A stretch of 38,439 bases of DNA from Mycobacterium sp. (GTDB lineage Bacteria > Actinomycetota > Actinomycetes > Mycobacteriales > Mycobacteriaceae). How positions within the stretch are numbered: position 1 is the first letter of the stretch; each line of letters begins with the position of its first letter. The stretch spans positions 1 to 38,439 of the forward strand of contig NZ_JAFBAR010000048.1 in assembly GCF_019247635.1 (NCBI RefSeq), in the 5' to 3' direction. Shown here in pieces: positions 16,164-23,962 of the stretch. A program made the position numbers and the translations under genes. The notes below the pieces were generated by a model. That model was given only the letters and a program-made list of their open reading frames with translations, did no database searches and was not told the DNA's origin.

Positions 16164-18365
16164 ATGCGGACCGAGGCTTCGGGTTCCCCCGGCGCCCCGG
16201 CTCCCCCGCTGACCGTTTGGGTCGGATCGACGCGTTACCTGTTTCAGCCCGGCCGCGACGTGCTGGTGGGCTACGGCAGCCAGTGCGACATCCGGTTGCC
16301 GCCGTTGACGCCGCCCGCAAACGCCGGCCCACCGCCTCCGTCGGTCGTGTTGCGGTTCGCGGGCACGCAGTGGGTGGCGATCGACAGCGGCCGCGACGGC
16401 CTCTTCGTCGGCGGGGCCAGGCTGTCGGCGGTCGACATTCGAGACGGTCAGGCGATCACGATCGGCGATCCGCGACGGGGCCCGCGGCTCACGTTCAATC
16501 TCGGCCCGTCGGCGCGCCCTCCCACGCCGCCGCGCCGAACGTCCCCGACCCGCCCGGGCCCCCAACGCCGGGCGTTGCCAACGCAACCCCCGCCCGACCT
16601 GACGACGCCGCTGCCGCGCCGGGGTCTGGTGGAGCGGATGAGCAGCCGCAAACCGCGCCCGGCGGTGCCGGCGCCTGCCACCGCAGAACCGTCGACAACC
16701 TCTCGGCTGCCGCTGAAGGGCGGCGCCCGCACGATCGGAGTTGCCGCGTACCGGCTGGGCCTCACGGCGGGCGGGAAGGCGGTGTTCACCGATGTGTCGT
16801 TCACTGCGCACCCGGCCAGCTTGACCGCCGTGGTCGGGCCGTCGGCCGCGCGCATCACCGCGCTGCTCGACGTGCTGTCCGGCGCGCGGCGGCCCGGCGC
16901 CGGGGAAGTCACCGTCGACGGCCACGACGTCCATGCCGAGCCCGAGGCGATGCGCGCCCGCGTCGGGATCGTGTCACGCGACGACCGCCTGTACCGAACC
17001 CTCACGGTCGCAACGGCTTTGGAGTATGCCGCCGAGCTGCGGCTGCCACCCGATACCTCGCCCGAGCACCGCGACCGGGTGGTGAACCAGGTGCTCGACG
17101 AGCTGCAGCTGACGGAACACCGCGCGACCCGGATCGGCAAACTGCCCCCGGAGGCGCGGAGGTGCGCGGCGATGGCGATCGAACTGGTCACTAGGCCGAG
17201 CCTGCTCGTCGTCGACGAGCCCGGCGCAGGGCTGGACGCGGCGCAGACAGAGCACGTGATGGCCCTGCTGCGACGCCAAGCCGACCTCGGCTGTGCCATC
17301 GTGGTGGCGCAGGCGTCGCCGGCGCACCTCAACATCTGCGATCAGGTGCTGGTGTTCACCTCGGCCGGCACCGTGGCCTTCCTCGGGCCGCCCACTGGCG
17401 CCCACGACTGGCCGGCGGTCCTGGCCCGGGCGAACGCCGACCCCGGCGGGGCCCACCGGGCGTTCCTGGCCCGGCAACCGGCACCGACTCGCCCGGCGCG
17501 GCTCGCGCCGGAGCCTCCGCCCGCCAAACTCACCGCGGGCCAGCAGGTCCGGTATGTCGCCCGCCGCCAACTCCGCCTGCTGCTCGCGGGCTGGCCGTAC
17601 CTGCTCTTCTTGACGCTGCTGCCGTTCGCGTTGGGGGGACTGACGCTGCTTATCCCGGGGGCTTCTGGGCTGGACCGGCCCGGCCCGGCGGCGAAAAATG
17701 TGCACGAGGCCGTCGAGATCCTGGCTGCGCTCAACATCGCCGCGGTGATCATGGGCACCGCGTTGACCATCGGCGACCTGGTCGGAGAACGCCTGATCTT
17801 CCGGCGTGAGCAAGCCATCGGGTTGTCGGCGTCGGCATACCTGGCCGCCAAGCTCATGGTGTTCGCCGCGCTCGCAGCGATCCAAGCCGCCGTCCTCGTC
17901 ACCATCGTGTTGCTGGTCAGAAGCGGACCGGCGGATGGCGCCGCCCTGTTGCCCAGTGCGGACGTCGAGCTGTACGTGAGCGTGGCCGCGACGGCCATCG
18001 TCTCGGCGATCGTCGGGTTGGCGTTGTCCTCGCTGGGCAAGTCGGTGCCCGAAGTCCTGCCGCTTGTTGTGCCGGTGATCCTGGCATCGCTGCTGTTTGC
18101 CGGTGGACTCATTTCGCTGGTGGGCACCTGGGGCTACGACCAGGTGTCCTGGTTCGTCCCGGCCCAGTGGGGTTTCGCGGCGTCGGCGTCCACCGCCGAT
18201 CTGCGCAGGATCGACCCGCGGGCGCCCGACGCCCTGGTGTGGACCCACTACTCGGGTTGGTGGGTGTTCGACATGACCGTGTTGGTCGTGTTTGGCCTGT
18301 TGTGGGCCGGGTTCGTGCTCTATCGGCTCAGGCCCGTTACATGGCCAGCAACACGAACTGCGTGA
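16164..18365 (+). CDS. FHA-like domain fused to ABC-2 type transporter with degenerate ATPase
   Basis: A 733-residue protein with the domain order of Rv1747. It has an N-terminal FHA-like domain (about 15-115), a Pro/Arg-rich linker (115-185), an ABC ATPase domain (190-420) and an ABC-2 membrane domain with about six helices (475-725). The ATPase motifs are broken. Walker A reads GPSAARIT (225-232), lacking the P-loop glycines and lysine. The signature is LPPEA instead of LSGGQ (327-331), the Q-loop glutamine is R in VSRDD, and the H-loop is AQAS. Only Walker B (LLVVDEP, 347-353) is intact. The FHA part also lacks the GR and S-x-x-H phosphothreonine motifs (GYGSQCDIRLP; SVVLRF). The frame is nonetheless uninterrupted. 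ATG at 16164 is preferred over GTG at 16155, because GGAAGG (16149-16154) is nine bases from the ATG but touches the GTG. Confidence 0.85.
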   Translation: MRTEASGSPGAPAPPLTVWVGSTRYLFQPGRDVLVGYGSQCDIRLPPLTPPANAGPPPPSVVLRFAGTQWVAIDSGRDGLFVGGARLSAVDIRDGQAITIGDPRRGPRLTFNLGPSARPPTPPRRTSPTRPGPQRRALPTQPPPDLTTPLPRRGLVERMSSRKPRPAVPAPATAEPSTTSRLPLKGGARTIGVAAYRLGLTAGGKAVFTDVSFTAHPASLTAVVGPSAARITALLDVLSGARRPGAGEVTVDGHDVHAEPEAMRARVGIVSRDDRLYRTLTVATALEYAAELRLPPDTSPEHRDRVVNQVLDELQLTEHRATRIGKLPPEARRCAAMAIELVTRPSLLVVDEPGAGLDAAQTEHVMALLRRQADLGCAIVVAQASPAHLNICDQVLVFTSAGTVAFLGPPTGAHDWPAVLARANADPGGAHRAFLARQPAPTRPARLAPEPPPAKLTAGQQVRYVARRQLRLLLAGWPYLLFLTLLPFALGGLTLLIPGASGLDRPGPAAKNVHEAVEILAALNIAAVIMGTALTIGDLVGERLIFRREQAIGLSASAYLAAKLMVFAALAAIQAAVLVTIVLLVRSGPADGAALLPSADVELYVSVAATAIVSAIVGLALSSLGKSVPEVLPLVVPVILASLLFAGGLISLVGTWGYDQVSWFVPAQWGFAASASTADLRRIDPRAPDALVWTHYSGWWVFDMTVLVVFGLLWAGFVLYRLRPVTWPATRTA

Positions 18366-19503
18366 CCTTGGCCGACGAGAAATCGTTGTCACTGACCAGC
18401 AACACCGACTGACGGCCGCCGGGCAGCTTGGGCCCCAACGTTATTCCCTCGAGGTTTGCTATCGGCGCCGTCAGGCCCGCGGTGTGGGACAGGTCGATGG
18501 CCAGTGACTTGCTGATCGGGGTCAGTTGCGCCCCCGTTAGCGACGGCAAGGTCAACACGTCGGTGGCGCCTCCGATGTCGGCGCGGAAGACGCGCACTAC
18601 AGGCGGCGCGGAATCGGACCGTTCCAGCACCAGGAACGTCGTGTCGGACAGGGCGACCAGATCCGAGACGCCGTTGCGGTCGGCGGGCGAGGCGGCGGGT
18701 TCCATCGGATAGGCGTACTGGGCGACGGGAGCACTGGTAGCGACGTCGAGTTTGGTGATCCGGGTCAGCACGCCCTGGTTGCCGTTGGATTCTGGTCCGT
18801 CGTTATAGCCCGGGTCCTCCATCGCCGCGAACAGCGACCGCCCGTCCGGCGTCAGCGCCAACCCCTCCAGCGCCCGGTTTCGGCGGGGCCCTGTGTTTTG
18901 CGCGGACATCGCCAAGTTGGGCGGCAAGGCGAACTGACCCAGGTATGCGCCGTCGAGCGCGGCGGTGCGGACCCACGGATCCAGCAGCACCGGCCCGTTG
19001 ATGATCCGCTCGCCCTCGGAAGACCAGTAAAGCCGTTGCCGGGCGGCGTCGAAGGCGATGCCCTCCGGGTCGGGTGGAACCACCGGCGGCGTGGCGTTCA
19101 CGTCCAACGGCCGGAACGGCTGACCCGACTGATCCAGCAGAGGATGCATCTCGGTAAACGTCACGTCGCCAATACCTTTGTCGGACAACGATATTCGCAC
19201 GACGTAGAACCGAGCGGGATTATGTTCGGAGCGGTCGTCGCTGACGACGTAATACACCTGGCGCCCAGCGTCGTAGCTGACCGCCGACAAGCCGCCGATG
19301 ACGGTACCGTCGAAGACCGCGCCGGACGGAACCTGCGCCTGCCCGACGTAGTTCAACAACGGCGGCACCGTGGCCAACGGTGCGTGAGCCGGCGTGCCCG
19401 CGCAACCTCCGAGCCCCAGACAGCACATAGCCAGCAGCCGCGACGCCCGGCTCCCGCCAGCTAGCTGGCGGCGACGGCGATCAGCAGCCCAGCCGCGCCA
19501 CAC
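18337..19503 (-). CDS. Lipoprotein with phytase/esterase-like beta-propeller domain
   Basis: A 388-residue protein. A basic N-terminus (DRRRRQ...RASR) is followed by LLAMCCLGLGGC; the lipobox LGGC suggests lipid attachment at that cysteine and export. The rest matches the esterase-like activity of phytase family (PF13449 type), with motifs such as GGLSAVSYDAGRQVYYVVSDD, DPEGIAFD, ALEGLALTPDGRSLFAAMED and a final NLEGITLGP...LLVSDNDF. These repeat with blade spacing. Metal-dependent phosphoester or ester hydrolysis is possible, but catalytic residues are not certain. The start is GTG at 19503, since the later ATG at 19428 would leave too short a signal. Its end overlaps the convergent FHA-ABC gene by 29 bp, and its start overlaps a small membrane-protein gene by 43 bp. 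Confidence 0.8.
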   Translation of the reverse strand: MWRGWAADRRRRQLAGGSRASRLLAMCCLGLGGCAGTPAHAPLATVPPLLNYVGQAQVPSGAVFDGTVIGGLSAVSYDAGRQVYYVVSDDRSEHNPARFYVVRISLSDKGIGDVTFTEMHPLLDQSGQPFRPLDVNATPPVVPPDPEGIAFDAARQRLYWSSEGERIINGPVLLDPWVRTAALDGAYLGQFALPPNLAMSAQNTGPRRNRALEGLALTPDGRSLFAAMEDPGYNDGPESNGNQGVLTRITKLDVATSAPVAQYAYPMEPAASPADRNGVSDLVALSDTTFLVLERSDSAPPVVRVFRADIGGATDVLTLPSLTGAQLTPISKSLAIDLSHTAGLTAPIANLEGITLGPKLPGGRQSVLLVSDNDFSSAKVTQFVLLAM

Positions 19504-19679
19504 GCCAGACCCGCGGCCAACGACCCATACCCGAGAAGGTAGGGCATCAGCGTGATCAGCGCACCAATAGCAGCCGAGCCGACGCGCGTGAACGCCGGGC
19601 TCACCGCGGCGGCGAGCCTGCGCTCATGGCGCCGAGTCTGCGTCCAGAGCGCGTCGCGCCGCAGTTTGGTAGCCCTCAC
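19461..19679 (-). CDS. Small two-helix membrane protein, hypothetical
   Basis: A 72-residue ORF from GTG at 19679. A basic amphipathic front (TKLRRDALWTQTRRHERRLAAAV) is followed by two hydrophobic segments separated by a short turn (VGSAAIGALITLMPYLLGYG and LAAGLACGAAGLLIAVAAS). It ends inside the start of the lipoprotein gene and is divergent from the fadE-like gene. The frame is open to 19763, but that extension runs into the divergent promoter region. No family recognised. Probably real because of the clean membrane topology, but it could be a chance ORF. Confidence 0.5.
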   Translation of the reverse strand: MRATKLRRDALWTQTRRHERRLAAAVSPAFTRVGSAAIGALITLMPYLLGYGSLAAGLACGAAGLLIAVAAS

Positions 19680-19733
19680 CGCAGGCTCGATGGCAGGGCG
19701 GCGTCGGGCATTCCCGTGTGGCGGCCCGCACGT

Positions 19734-19739
19734 TACGGT
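19734..19739 (+). promoter_or_regulatory. Possible -10 of a leaderless fadE-like transcript
   Basis: TACGGT fits TANNNT and ends five bases before the ATG at 19745. No Shine-Dalgarno is present, consistent with a leaderless message. Confidence 0.4.
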
Positions 19740-19744
19740 CGGGT

Positions 19745-21685
19745 ATGGCGTCAACCACGACAAACATGGTCGATCATCTGCGTAACGCGCTGGACGGGCG
19801 TTTCCGCGACGTGAAGAACGAGATGCGGAAGAAGCTGGCCGAGGAGGTCTTTCGCCCGCACTACACCCCGAACACCGTCATCGCCCGCGCCAAGGTCGCC
19901 GAGCAGATGCAGCTCATGGCCAACGCCGGCGCCGCGGAAGACAGCTTCCGCAAGGAACACGGGGGCACCGGCAATGTCGGCGCGGCGGTCACGATGATCG
20001 AGATGCTGGCAATGTCGGACCTGTCGCTGATGGTCAAGGCCGGCGTGCAATGGGGGTTGTTCGGCGGCGCCGTCGAGAATCTGGGCACCGAACGCCACCA
20101 CGAGAAGTACGTCCCGAAGATCATCGACCTCGAACTTCGCGGCTGCTTCGCGATGACCGAGACCGGGCACGGCAGCGACGTCCAGGCCCTTGAGACGACG
20201 GCCACCTACGATCCCGAGACCGAAGAGTTCGTCATCGACTCCCCCACCCCAACAGCCCGTAAGGACTACATCGGCGGTGCCGCCGAAACCGCTACCATCG
20301 CAGCGGTTTTCGCGCGGCTGATCACTCAACAGGATGGCGAGCCCGTCGACCACGGCGTGCACTGCCTGCTGGTCCCGATCCGCGACGACGACGGCAATGA
20401 TCTGCCCGGGGTGACGACGTCGGACTGTCACTACAAGGGTGGGCTGCCGGGCGTGGACAACGGCCGCATCGTGTTCGACCACGTCCGAGTTCCACGGGTC
20501 AATCTGCTCAACAAATACGGCGACGTGGAGACCGACGGCACCTACACCTCACCCATCGACAACCCCAACCGCCGCTTCTTCACGATGATCGGCACGCTGA
20601 TCCGCGGCCGGGTCACGGTCGGCGGCAGCGCCGCGGCCGCCGCGAAGGTCGCACTGGACATTGCAACCCGGTATGCGTTGCAGCGCAAGCAATTCAGTGC
20701 GCCAGACGACGACGGCGAAGTGCTGATTATGGACTACCTGGTGCATCAGCGGCGGCTCTTCCCGCTGATAGCGCGGTCCTACGCACTGCAGTTCGCGCAA
20801 AACGAGCTGGTGTCCAAGTGTCACGACCTGCAGACCGCGGACTCGCCGGACGCCGAGGAACAGCGCGAGCTGGAAGCCCGCGCCGCCGGGCTCAAGGCGG
20901 CCAACACCTGGCACGCCAGCCACACCATCCAGGAAGCGCGGGAGGCGTGCGGCGGTGCGGGCTACATGGCCGAAAACCGGTTGATTGCTTTGCGTGCCGA
21001 CACCGACGTGTTCACCACCTTCGAGGGTGACAACCACGTGCTGACCCAGCTGGTGGCCAAGGAGCTATTGACGGCCTACGCCGATGACATCCGCAGCATG
21101 AGCCCGGTCGAATGGGTGCGCTTCGCCGCCAACGCGGTCGGTGACCGCGTCATGAAACGAACTGCGGCCGAAGCGATTATGCAGCGGATCGTGGATGCTC
21201 GGCAGGACAGCGAGGAAGAGGGCAGCCTGTTCAACCGGGGCACCCAGGTCAACATGTTCGAGGAGCGCGAGCAGTACCTGCTGTCCTCGGTGGCGCGACG
21301 GCTGCAGGGCAAATCCAAAGAGATGTCGGCCTTCGACGCGTTCAACGCGGTCCAGGATCACGTGCTGCACGCGGCGCAGGCGCACATCGACCGGGTGGTG
21401 CTGGAGGCGTTCGTCGCCGGGATCGAGGCATGTGCAGACCCCGAGGCCCGCGAACTGTTGGGCATCGTGTGCGACCTGTACGCGTTATCGGTGATCGAAG
21501 GCGACAAGGCCTGGTACGTCGAGCACCGGTACCTGTCCACCGAGCGGGCCAAGGCGGTCACCCGCGGTATCAACGATCGGTGCCGCGCGCTACGCCCCTA
21601 CGCCGAGACGCTGGTCGACGGATTCGGTATCCCCGAACAACTGCGCTACGCCGAGATGCTGCACCCGGAGAATCTGACCGAGTGA
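19745..21685 (+). CDS. Acyl-CoA dehydrogenase/oxidase family flavoprotein
   Basis: A 646-residue protein of the acyl-CoA dehydrogenase superfamily, longer than classical dehydrogenases (about 380-400). The central flavin domain has CFAMTETGHGSDVQALETTATYD. The catalytic glutamate lies in TFEGDNHVLTQLVAKELL, a motif closer to acyl-CoA oxidases (T-x-EG-[DE]-N). A C-terminal extension of about 200 residues is also oxidase-like. It should oxidise an acyl-CoA at the alpha-beta position using FAD, in lipid beta-oxidation. ATG at 19745 (MASTTTNMVDHL) is chosen; the upstream nine codons lack support. Its 3' end overlaps the convergent narK1 gene by 116 bp. Confidence 0.88.
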   Translation: MASTTTNMVDHLRNALDGRFRDVKNEMRKKLAEEVFRPHYTPNTVIARAKVAEQMQLMANAGAAEDSFRKEHGGTGNVGAAVTMIEMLAMSDLSLMVKAGVQWGLFGGAVENLGTERHHEKYVPKIIDLELRGCFAMTETGHGSDVQALETTATYDPETEEFVIDSPTPTARKDYIGGAAETATIAAVFARLITQQDGEPVDHGVHCLLVPIRDDDGNDLPGVTTSDCHYKGGLPGVDNGRIVFDHVRVPRVNLLNKYGDVETDGTYTSPIDNPNRRFFTMIGTLIRGRVTVGGSAAAAAKVALDIATRYALQRKQFSAPDDDGEVLIMDYLVHQRRLFPLIARSYALQFAQNELVSKCHDLQTADSPDAEEQRELEARAAGLKAANTWHASHTIQEAREACGGAGYMAENRLIALRADTDVFTTFEGDNHVLTQLVAKELLTAYADDIRSMSPVEWVRFAANAVGDRVMKRTAAEAIMQRIVDARQDSEEEGSLFNRGTQVNMFEEREQYLLSSVARRLQGKSKEMSAFDAFNAVQDHVLHAAQAHIDRVVLEAFVAGIEACADPEARELLGIVCDLYALSVIEGDKAWYVEHRYLSTERAKAVTRGINDRCRALRPYAETLVDGFGIPEQLRYAEMLHPENLTE

Positions 21686-23027
21686 CGGCTCGCACATATC
21701 GCGTCCAAGTCAGTAGGGCGGCAACAACATAGAAAGCCAGGAAGATCCCGAACGCCGGCGTCATCGTGCCCGCGCTGAGGTAGGACTGCCGCAGTGCCAG
21801 GTTGATCAAGACCCCGCCGAGCGTCCCGAACCCGGCGACGAATCCGATGACCACCCCCGACAGGATTCGTGACCGCTGCTCGTCCGCATCCGACGGCCGG
21901 CCCAATGCCTCGAACACGGTTGGGATCAACTTGTACACCGACCCATTGCCCAGTCCCGCCAAGGCGAACAACGCGATTATGCACGCCACGTAAGCGACCA
22001 TCACGCCATCGCTGACGGGGCCCGCGTGCGGGTCCTCGACCTCCCCGATGCCGACCAGCAATCCGGCAACCACGACCATGAAAACGAAAACGACCAGGGT
22101 GACGCGGCCGCCGCCGACCCGGTCGGCCACGCGGCCGCCGTAGACCCGCGTCAGCGCCGCCAGCAGCGGGCCGATGAAGGCCAGTTCGGCGGCGTGCAGC
22201 GCGGCCGCCGAGGAGGTCTGCCCGCCGGCGATGAATCCGGTCTGCAGGATCTGACCGAACGCGAACGCCAACCCGATGAACGAGCCGTAGGTGCCGAGGT
22301 AGAGCAGCGCGAGCAGCCAGGTGTCGCGGGTGTGTAGGACCGCGGACAGGATGGACCACAAGCGCTTAGCCTCGACACGGTGTGGCGCAACGTTGTTCAT
22401 GAACAAGGTGGCCCCGATCCCGGTGACCGTCAACAGCGCCAGATACAGGCCGCATACCCAATAGGGCCGTCGGTCGCCGGCGATGGCGATGACGACCAAC
22501 CCCACCAACTGGATCATTGGCACCCCGAGATTGCCGATCCCCCCGGCTAATCCGAGTGCCGAGCCCTTGAGCCGATGCGGGTAGAAGGCGTTGGCGTTGC
22601 TGGCCGATGCCGCGAAATTCCCTCCGCCCAAACCCGTTAACGCCGCGCACACCAGATACGGCCACAACGGCAGACCCGGATGGGCCAGCAGCACCATCGC
22701 GCCGACGACCGGGATCAGCAGCACGAACGCGGAGAACATCGACACGTTGCGACCCCCAAAGATGGCGGTGGCCAACGCGTATGGCGTCCGCAGACATGCC
22801 CCGGTGAGGGTGGCCGTGACGCCGAGCAGGAGCTTGTCGCCGGCCGAAAAGCCGTACACGTCCCTGGGCATGAACAGTTCCAGCACCGGCCACAGCGCCC
22901 ACACCGAATAACCCAGGTGCACACTCAGAATCGCCCACAGCAAGTTGCGTTTCGCGATCGTCTTGTTGCCGGCCTCCCAGGCCGCCTCGTCCTCGGCGTC
23001 CCAATGCGGGATTTCTTTGTGCGTCAC
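21570..23027 (-). CDS. narK1: Nitrate/nitrite MFS transporter NarK1-like (Rv2329c-like)
   Basis: A 485-residue major-facilitator protein with about 12 helices. It carries the nitrate-porter signature GLGGGNFAASASNANAFYP (about residues 132-150) and the substrate-arginine region LRTPYALATAIFGGRN. It moves nitrate in or nitrite out across the inner membrane. The start is GTG at 23027, only two bases after the lppP stop, so the two form an operon. Its last 38 codons or so (after VRAVTRSDSPGAASRRS) are basic and low in complexity. They lie wholly antisense to the end of the fadE-like gene, suggesting the original stop was lost and the frame runs on. It pairs functionally with the divergent nitrate reductase. 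Confidence 0.9.
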   Translation of the reverse strand: MTHKEIPHWDAEDEAAWEAGNKTIAKRNLLWAILSVHLGYSVWALWPVLELFMPRDVYGFSAGDKLLLGVTATLTGACLRTPYALATAIFGGRNVSMFSAFVLLIPVVGAMVLLAHPGLPLWPYLVCAALTGLGGGNFAASASNANAFYPHRLKGSALGLAGGIGNLGVPMIQLVGLVVIAIAGDRRPYWVCGLYLALLTVTGIGATLFMNNVAPHRVEAKRLWSILSAVLHTRDTWLLALLYLGTYGSFIGLAFAFGQILQTGFIAGGQTSSAAALHAAELAFIGPLLAALTRVYGGRVADRVGGGRVTLVVFVFMVVVAGLLVGIGEVEDPHAGPVSDGVMVAYVACIIALFALAGLGNGSVYKLIPTVFEALGRPSDADEQRSRILSGVVIGFVAGFGTLGGVLINLALRQSYLSAGTMTPAFGIFLAFYVVAALLTWTRYVRAVTRSDSPGAASRRSAVVRGYRIRRPASRRRGVARGTDR

Positions 23028-23029
23028 GA

Positions 23030-23530
23030 CTATTGATGCGGGATCGAGTCGAGCGCCTTGAGTTTGCCGTCCGATCCGATCTGGAATCGCACGGTGCCCT
23101 TACCGGTTGGGCAGCAAGGCTTGTCGCTGCCGGCCTGCCATTGGTACTGGACCGTGACGGTGTCGTCGTTGGACGACAGCACGGTGAGGTAGGGCTTGGG
23201 GTTGGGCGTGGCCGAGCCCAGCGGGGAGTTGTGGTCGAAGAACAACAGCTGCTGGGGACTCGATTCGCTCGCGATGGTCGGGATGATCTGAACCCAGTAC
23301 AACCGGCACTTCTTCGTGTGCCCGCGCGCGATCTCGACCCAGGTCGAATCCGGAGTCACGATCGGAACCCCGGCGATGGCCTGCTGAACGGTGTCGGCAG
23401 TCGGCCCGTCGGAGTCCTTGCACTTATCGGGCGGCTGCGGTGCCGACGACGTCGACGGCTTCGAGTCGCAGGCCGCAATCAGGCCCACAATCAGGGCAAC
23501 GATCGCGAGGGTCGCGAGGGTCGTAGTCAT
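23030..23530 (-). CDS. lppP: Lipoprotein LppP-like (Rv2330c-like)
   Basis: A 166-residue lipoprotein with hydrophobic residues 5-20 and the lipobox LIAAC (cysteine 21), then a Ser/Pro-rich linker. The folded domain has four further cysteines (C37, C75, C139, C140) that could form disulfides. The start is ATG at 23530; the frame remains open upstream to 24112 but that part is unrelated and overlaps nasN. A central region around TWVEIARGHTKKCRLYWVQI resembles the LppP/LprE lipoprotein family. The stop is two bases before the narK1 start, so the pair is co-translated and its function may relate to nitrate transport, which is inference. Confidence 0.85.
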   Translation of the reverse strand: MTTTLATLAIVALIVGLIAACDSKPSTSSAPQPPDKCKDSDGPTADTVQQAIAGVPIVTPDSTWVEIARGHTKKCRLYWVQIIPTIASESSPQQLLFFDHNSPLGSATPNPKPYLTVLSSNDDTVTVQYQWQAGSDKPCCPTGKGTVRFQIGSDGKLKALDSIPHQ

Positions 23531-23551
23531 TGGACGCACGCCCTCGAACCT

Positions 23552-23649
23552 AGCGACGGTCGCAAGCGCGGCGCAGCCGGGCAAGCTCGGCGTCGCCGGG
23601 CGCTGCGGGCCGTCGCCATCGACCCAGCGACGGTCGCAAGCGCGGCGCA
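23552..23649 (+). repeat. 24-bp direct repeat upstream of lppP
   Basis: An identical 24-base stretch starting AGCGACGGTCGCAAGCGCGG occurs at 23552-23575 and 23626-23649 (period 74). Both are in the lppP-nasN gap, just upstream of the lppP start. Confidence 0.8.
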
Positions 23650-23862
23650 ACCGTGAGCACTTTTTCGGCGCGCCGCGCAAGCTTAGCAAATACTGTGAAT
23701 GTCCCGTCGGTTTTATCGGAAACCGTGTTCGGGACCGCCGGAACGGCATTGTCGCGGGTAATCTCGGGACCGTCAGCTGGTCGGCGTTGATTGGCTGTGA
23801 GCTGGGACAATAGACATTTTCTGAACATCTCACAACCACGCTATGGCCGTTGCGAGAAAGCC

Positions 23863-23901
23863 GTAAAACGGCGGAAACACCGGGACGTCCCGCGGTGAAA
23901 C
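23863..23901 (+). promoter_or_regulatory. GAAAC / palindrome element upstream of nasN, possible GlnR site
   Basis: GTAAA (23863-23867), six bases, then GAAAC (23874-23878) resembles a GlnR half-element (gTnAC-N6-GAAAC) with one mismatch. It is followed by the perfect 12-base palindrome CGGGACGTCCCG (23881-23892) and a second GAAAC (23897-23901). GlnR is the actinobacterial activator of nitrate-assimilation genes. The 23-base spacing of the two GAAAC copies is one off the usual 22, so the assignment is tentative. Confidence 0.4.
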
Positions 23902-23962
23902 ATCCTTGTTGCACGATTACGCGCAAATCTTTGTTGCGCCGCCGAGAGGAGAAGACGTTCGC

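Larger units (their letters stand above)
23531..23962. other. 432-bp divergent intergenic region, lppP / nasN
   Basis: No gene is seen. It holds the 24-bp direct repeat, a CGGTTT/AAACCG inverted repeat (23708-23725), a run of A/T-richer sequence at 23685-23865 and the palindrome/GAAAC element next to nasN. Both divergent transcripts must start here. Confidence 0.7.

Noticed and set aside
15495..16934. A 479-codon minus-strand ORF opposite marR and the FHA region
   Set aside because: Shadow of two real genes and the gap between them; composition not protein-like.
16974..18392. A 472-codon minus-strand ORF opposite the FHA-ABC gene
   Set aside because: Arg/Gln/His-rich shadow composition, no motifs, and the opposite frame contains membrane helices and a Walker B.
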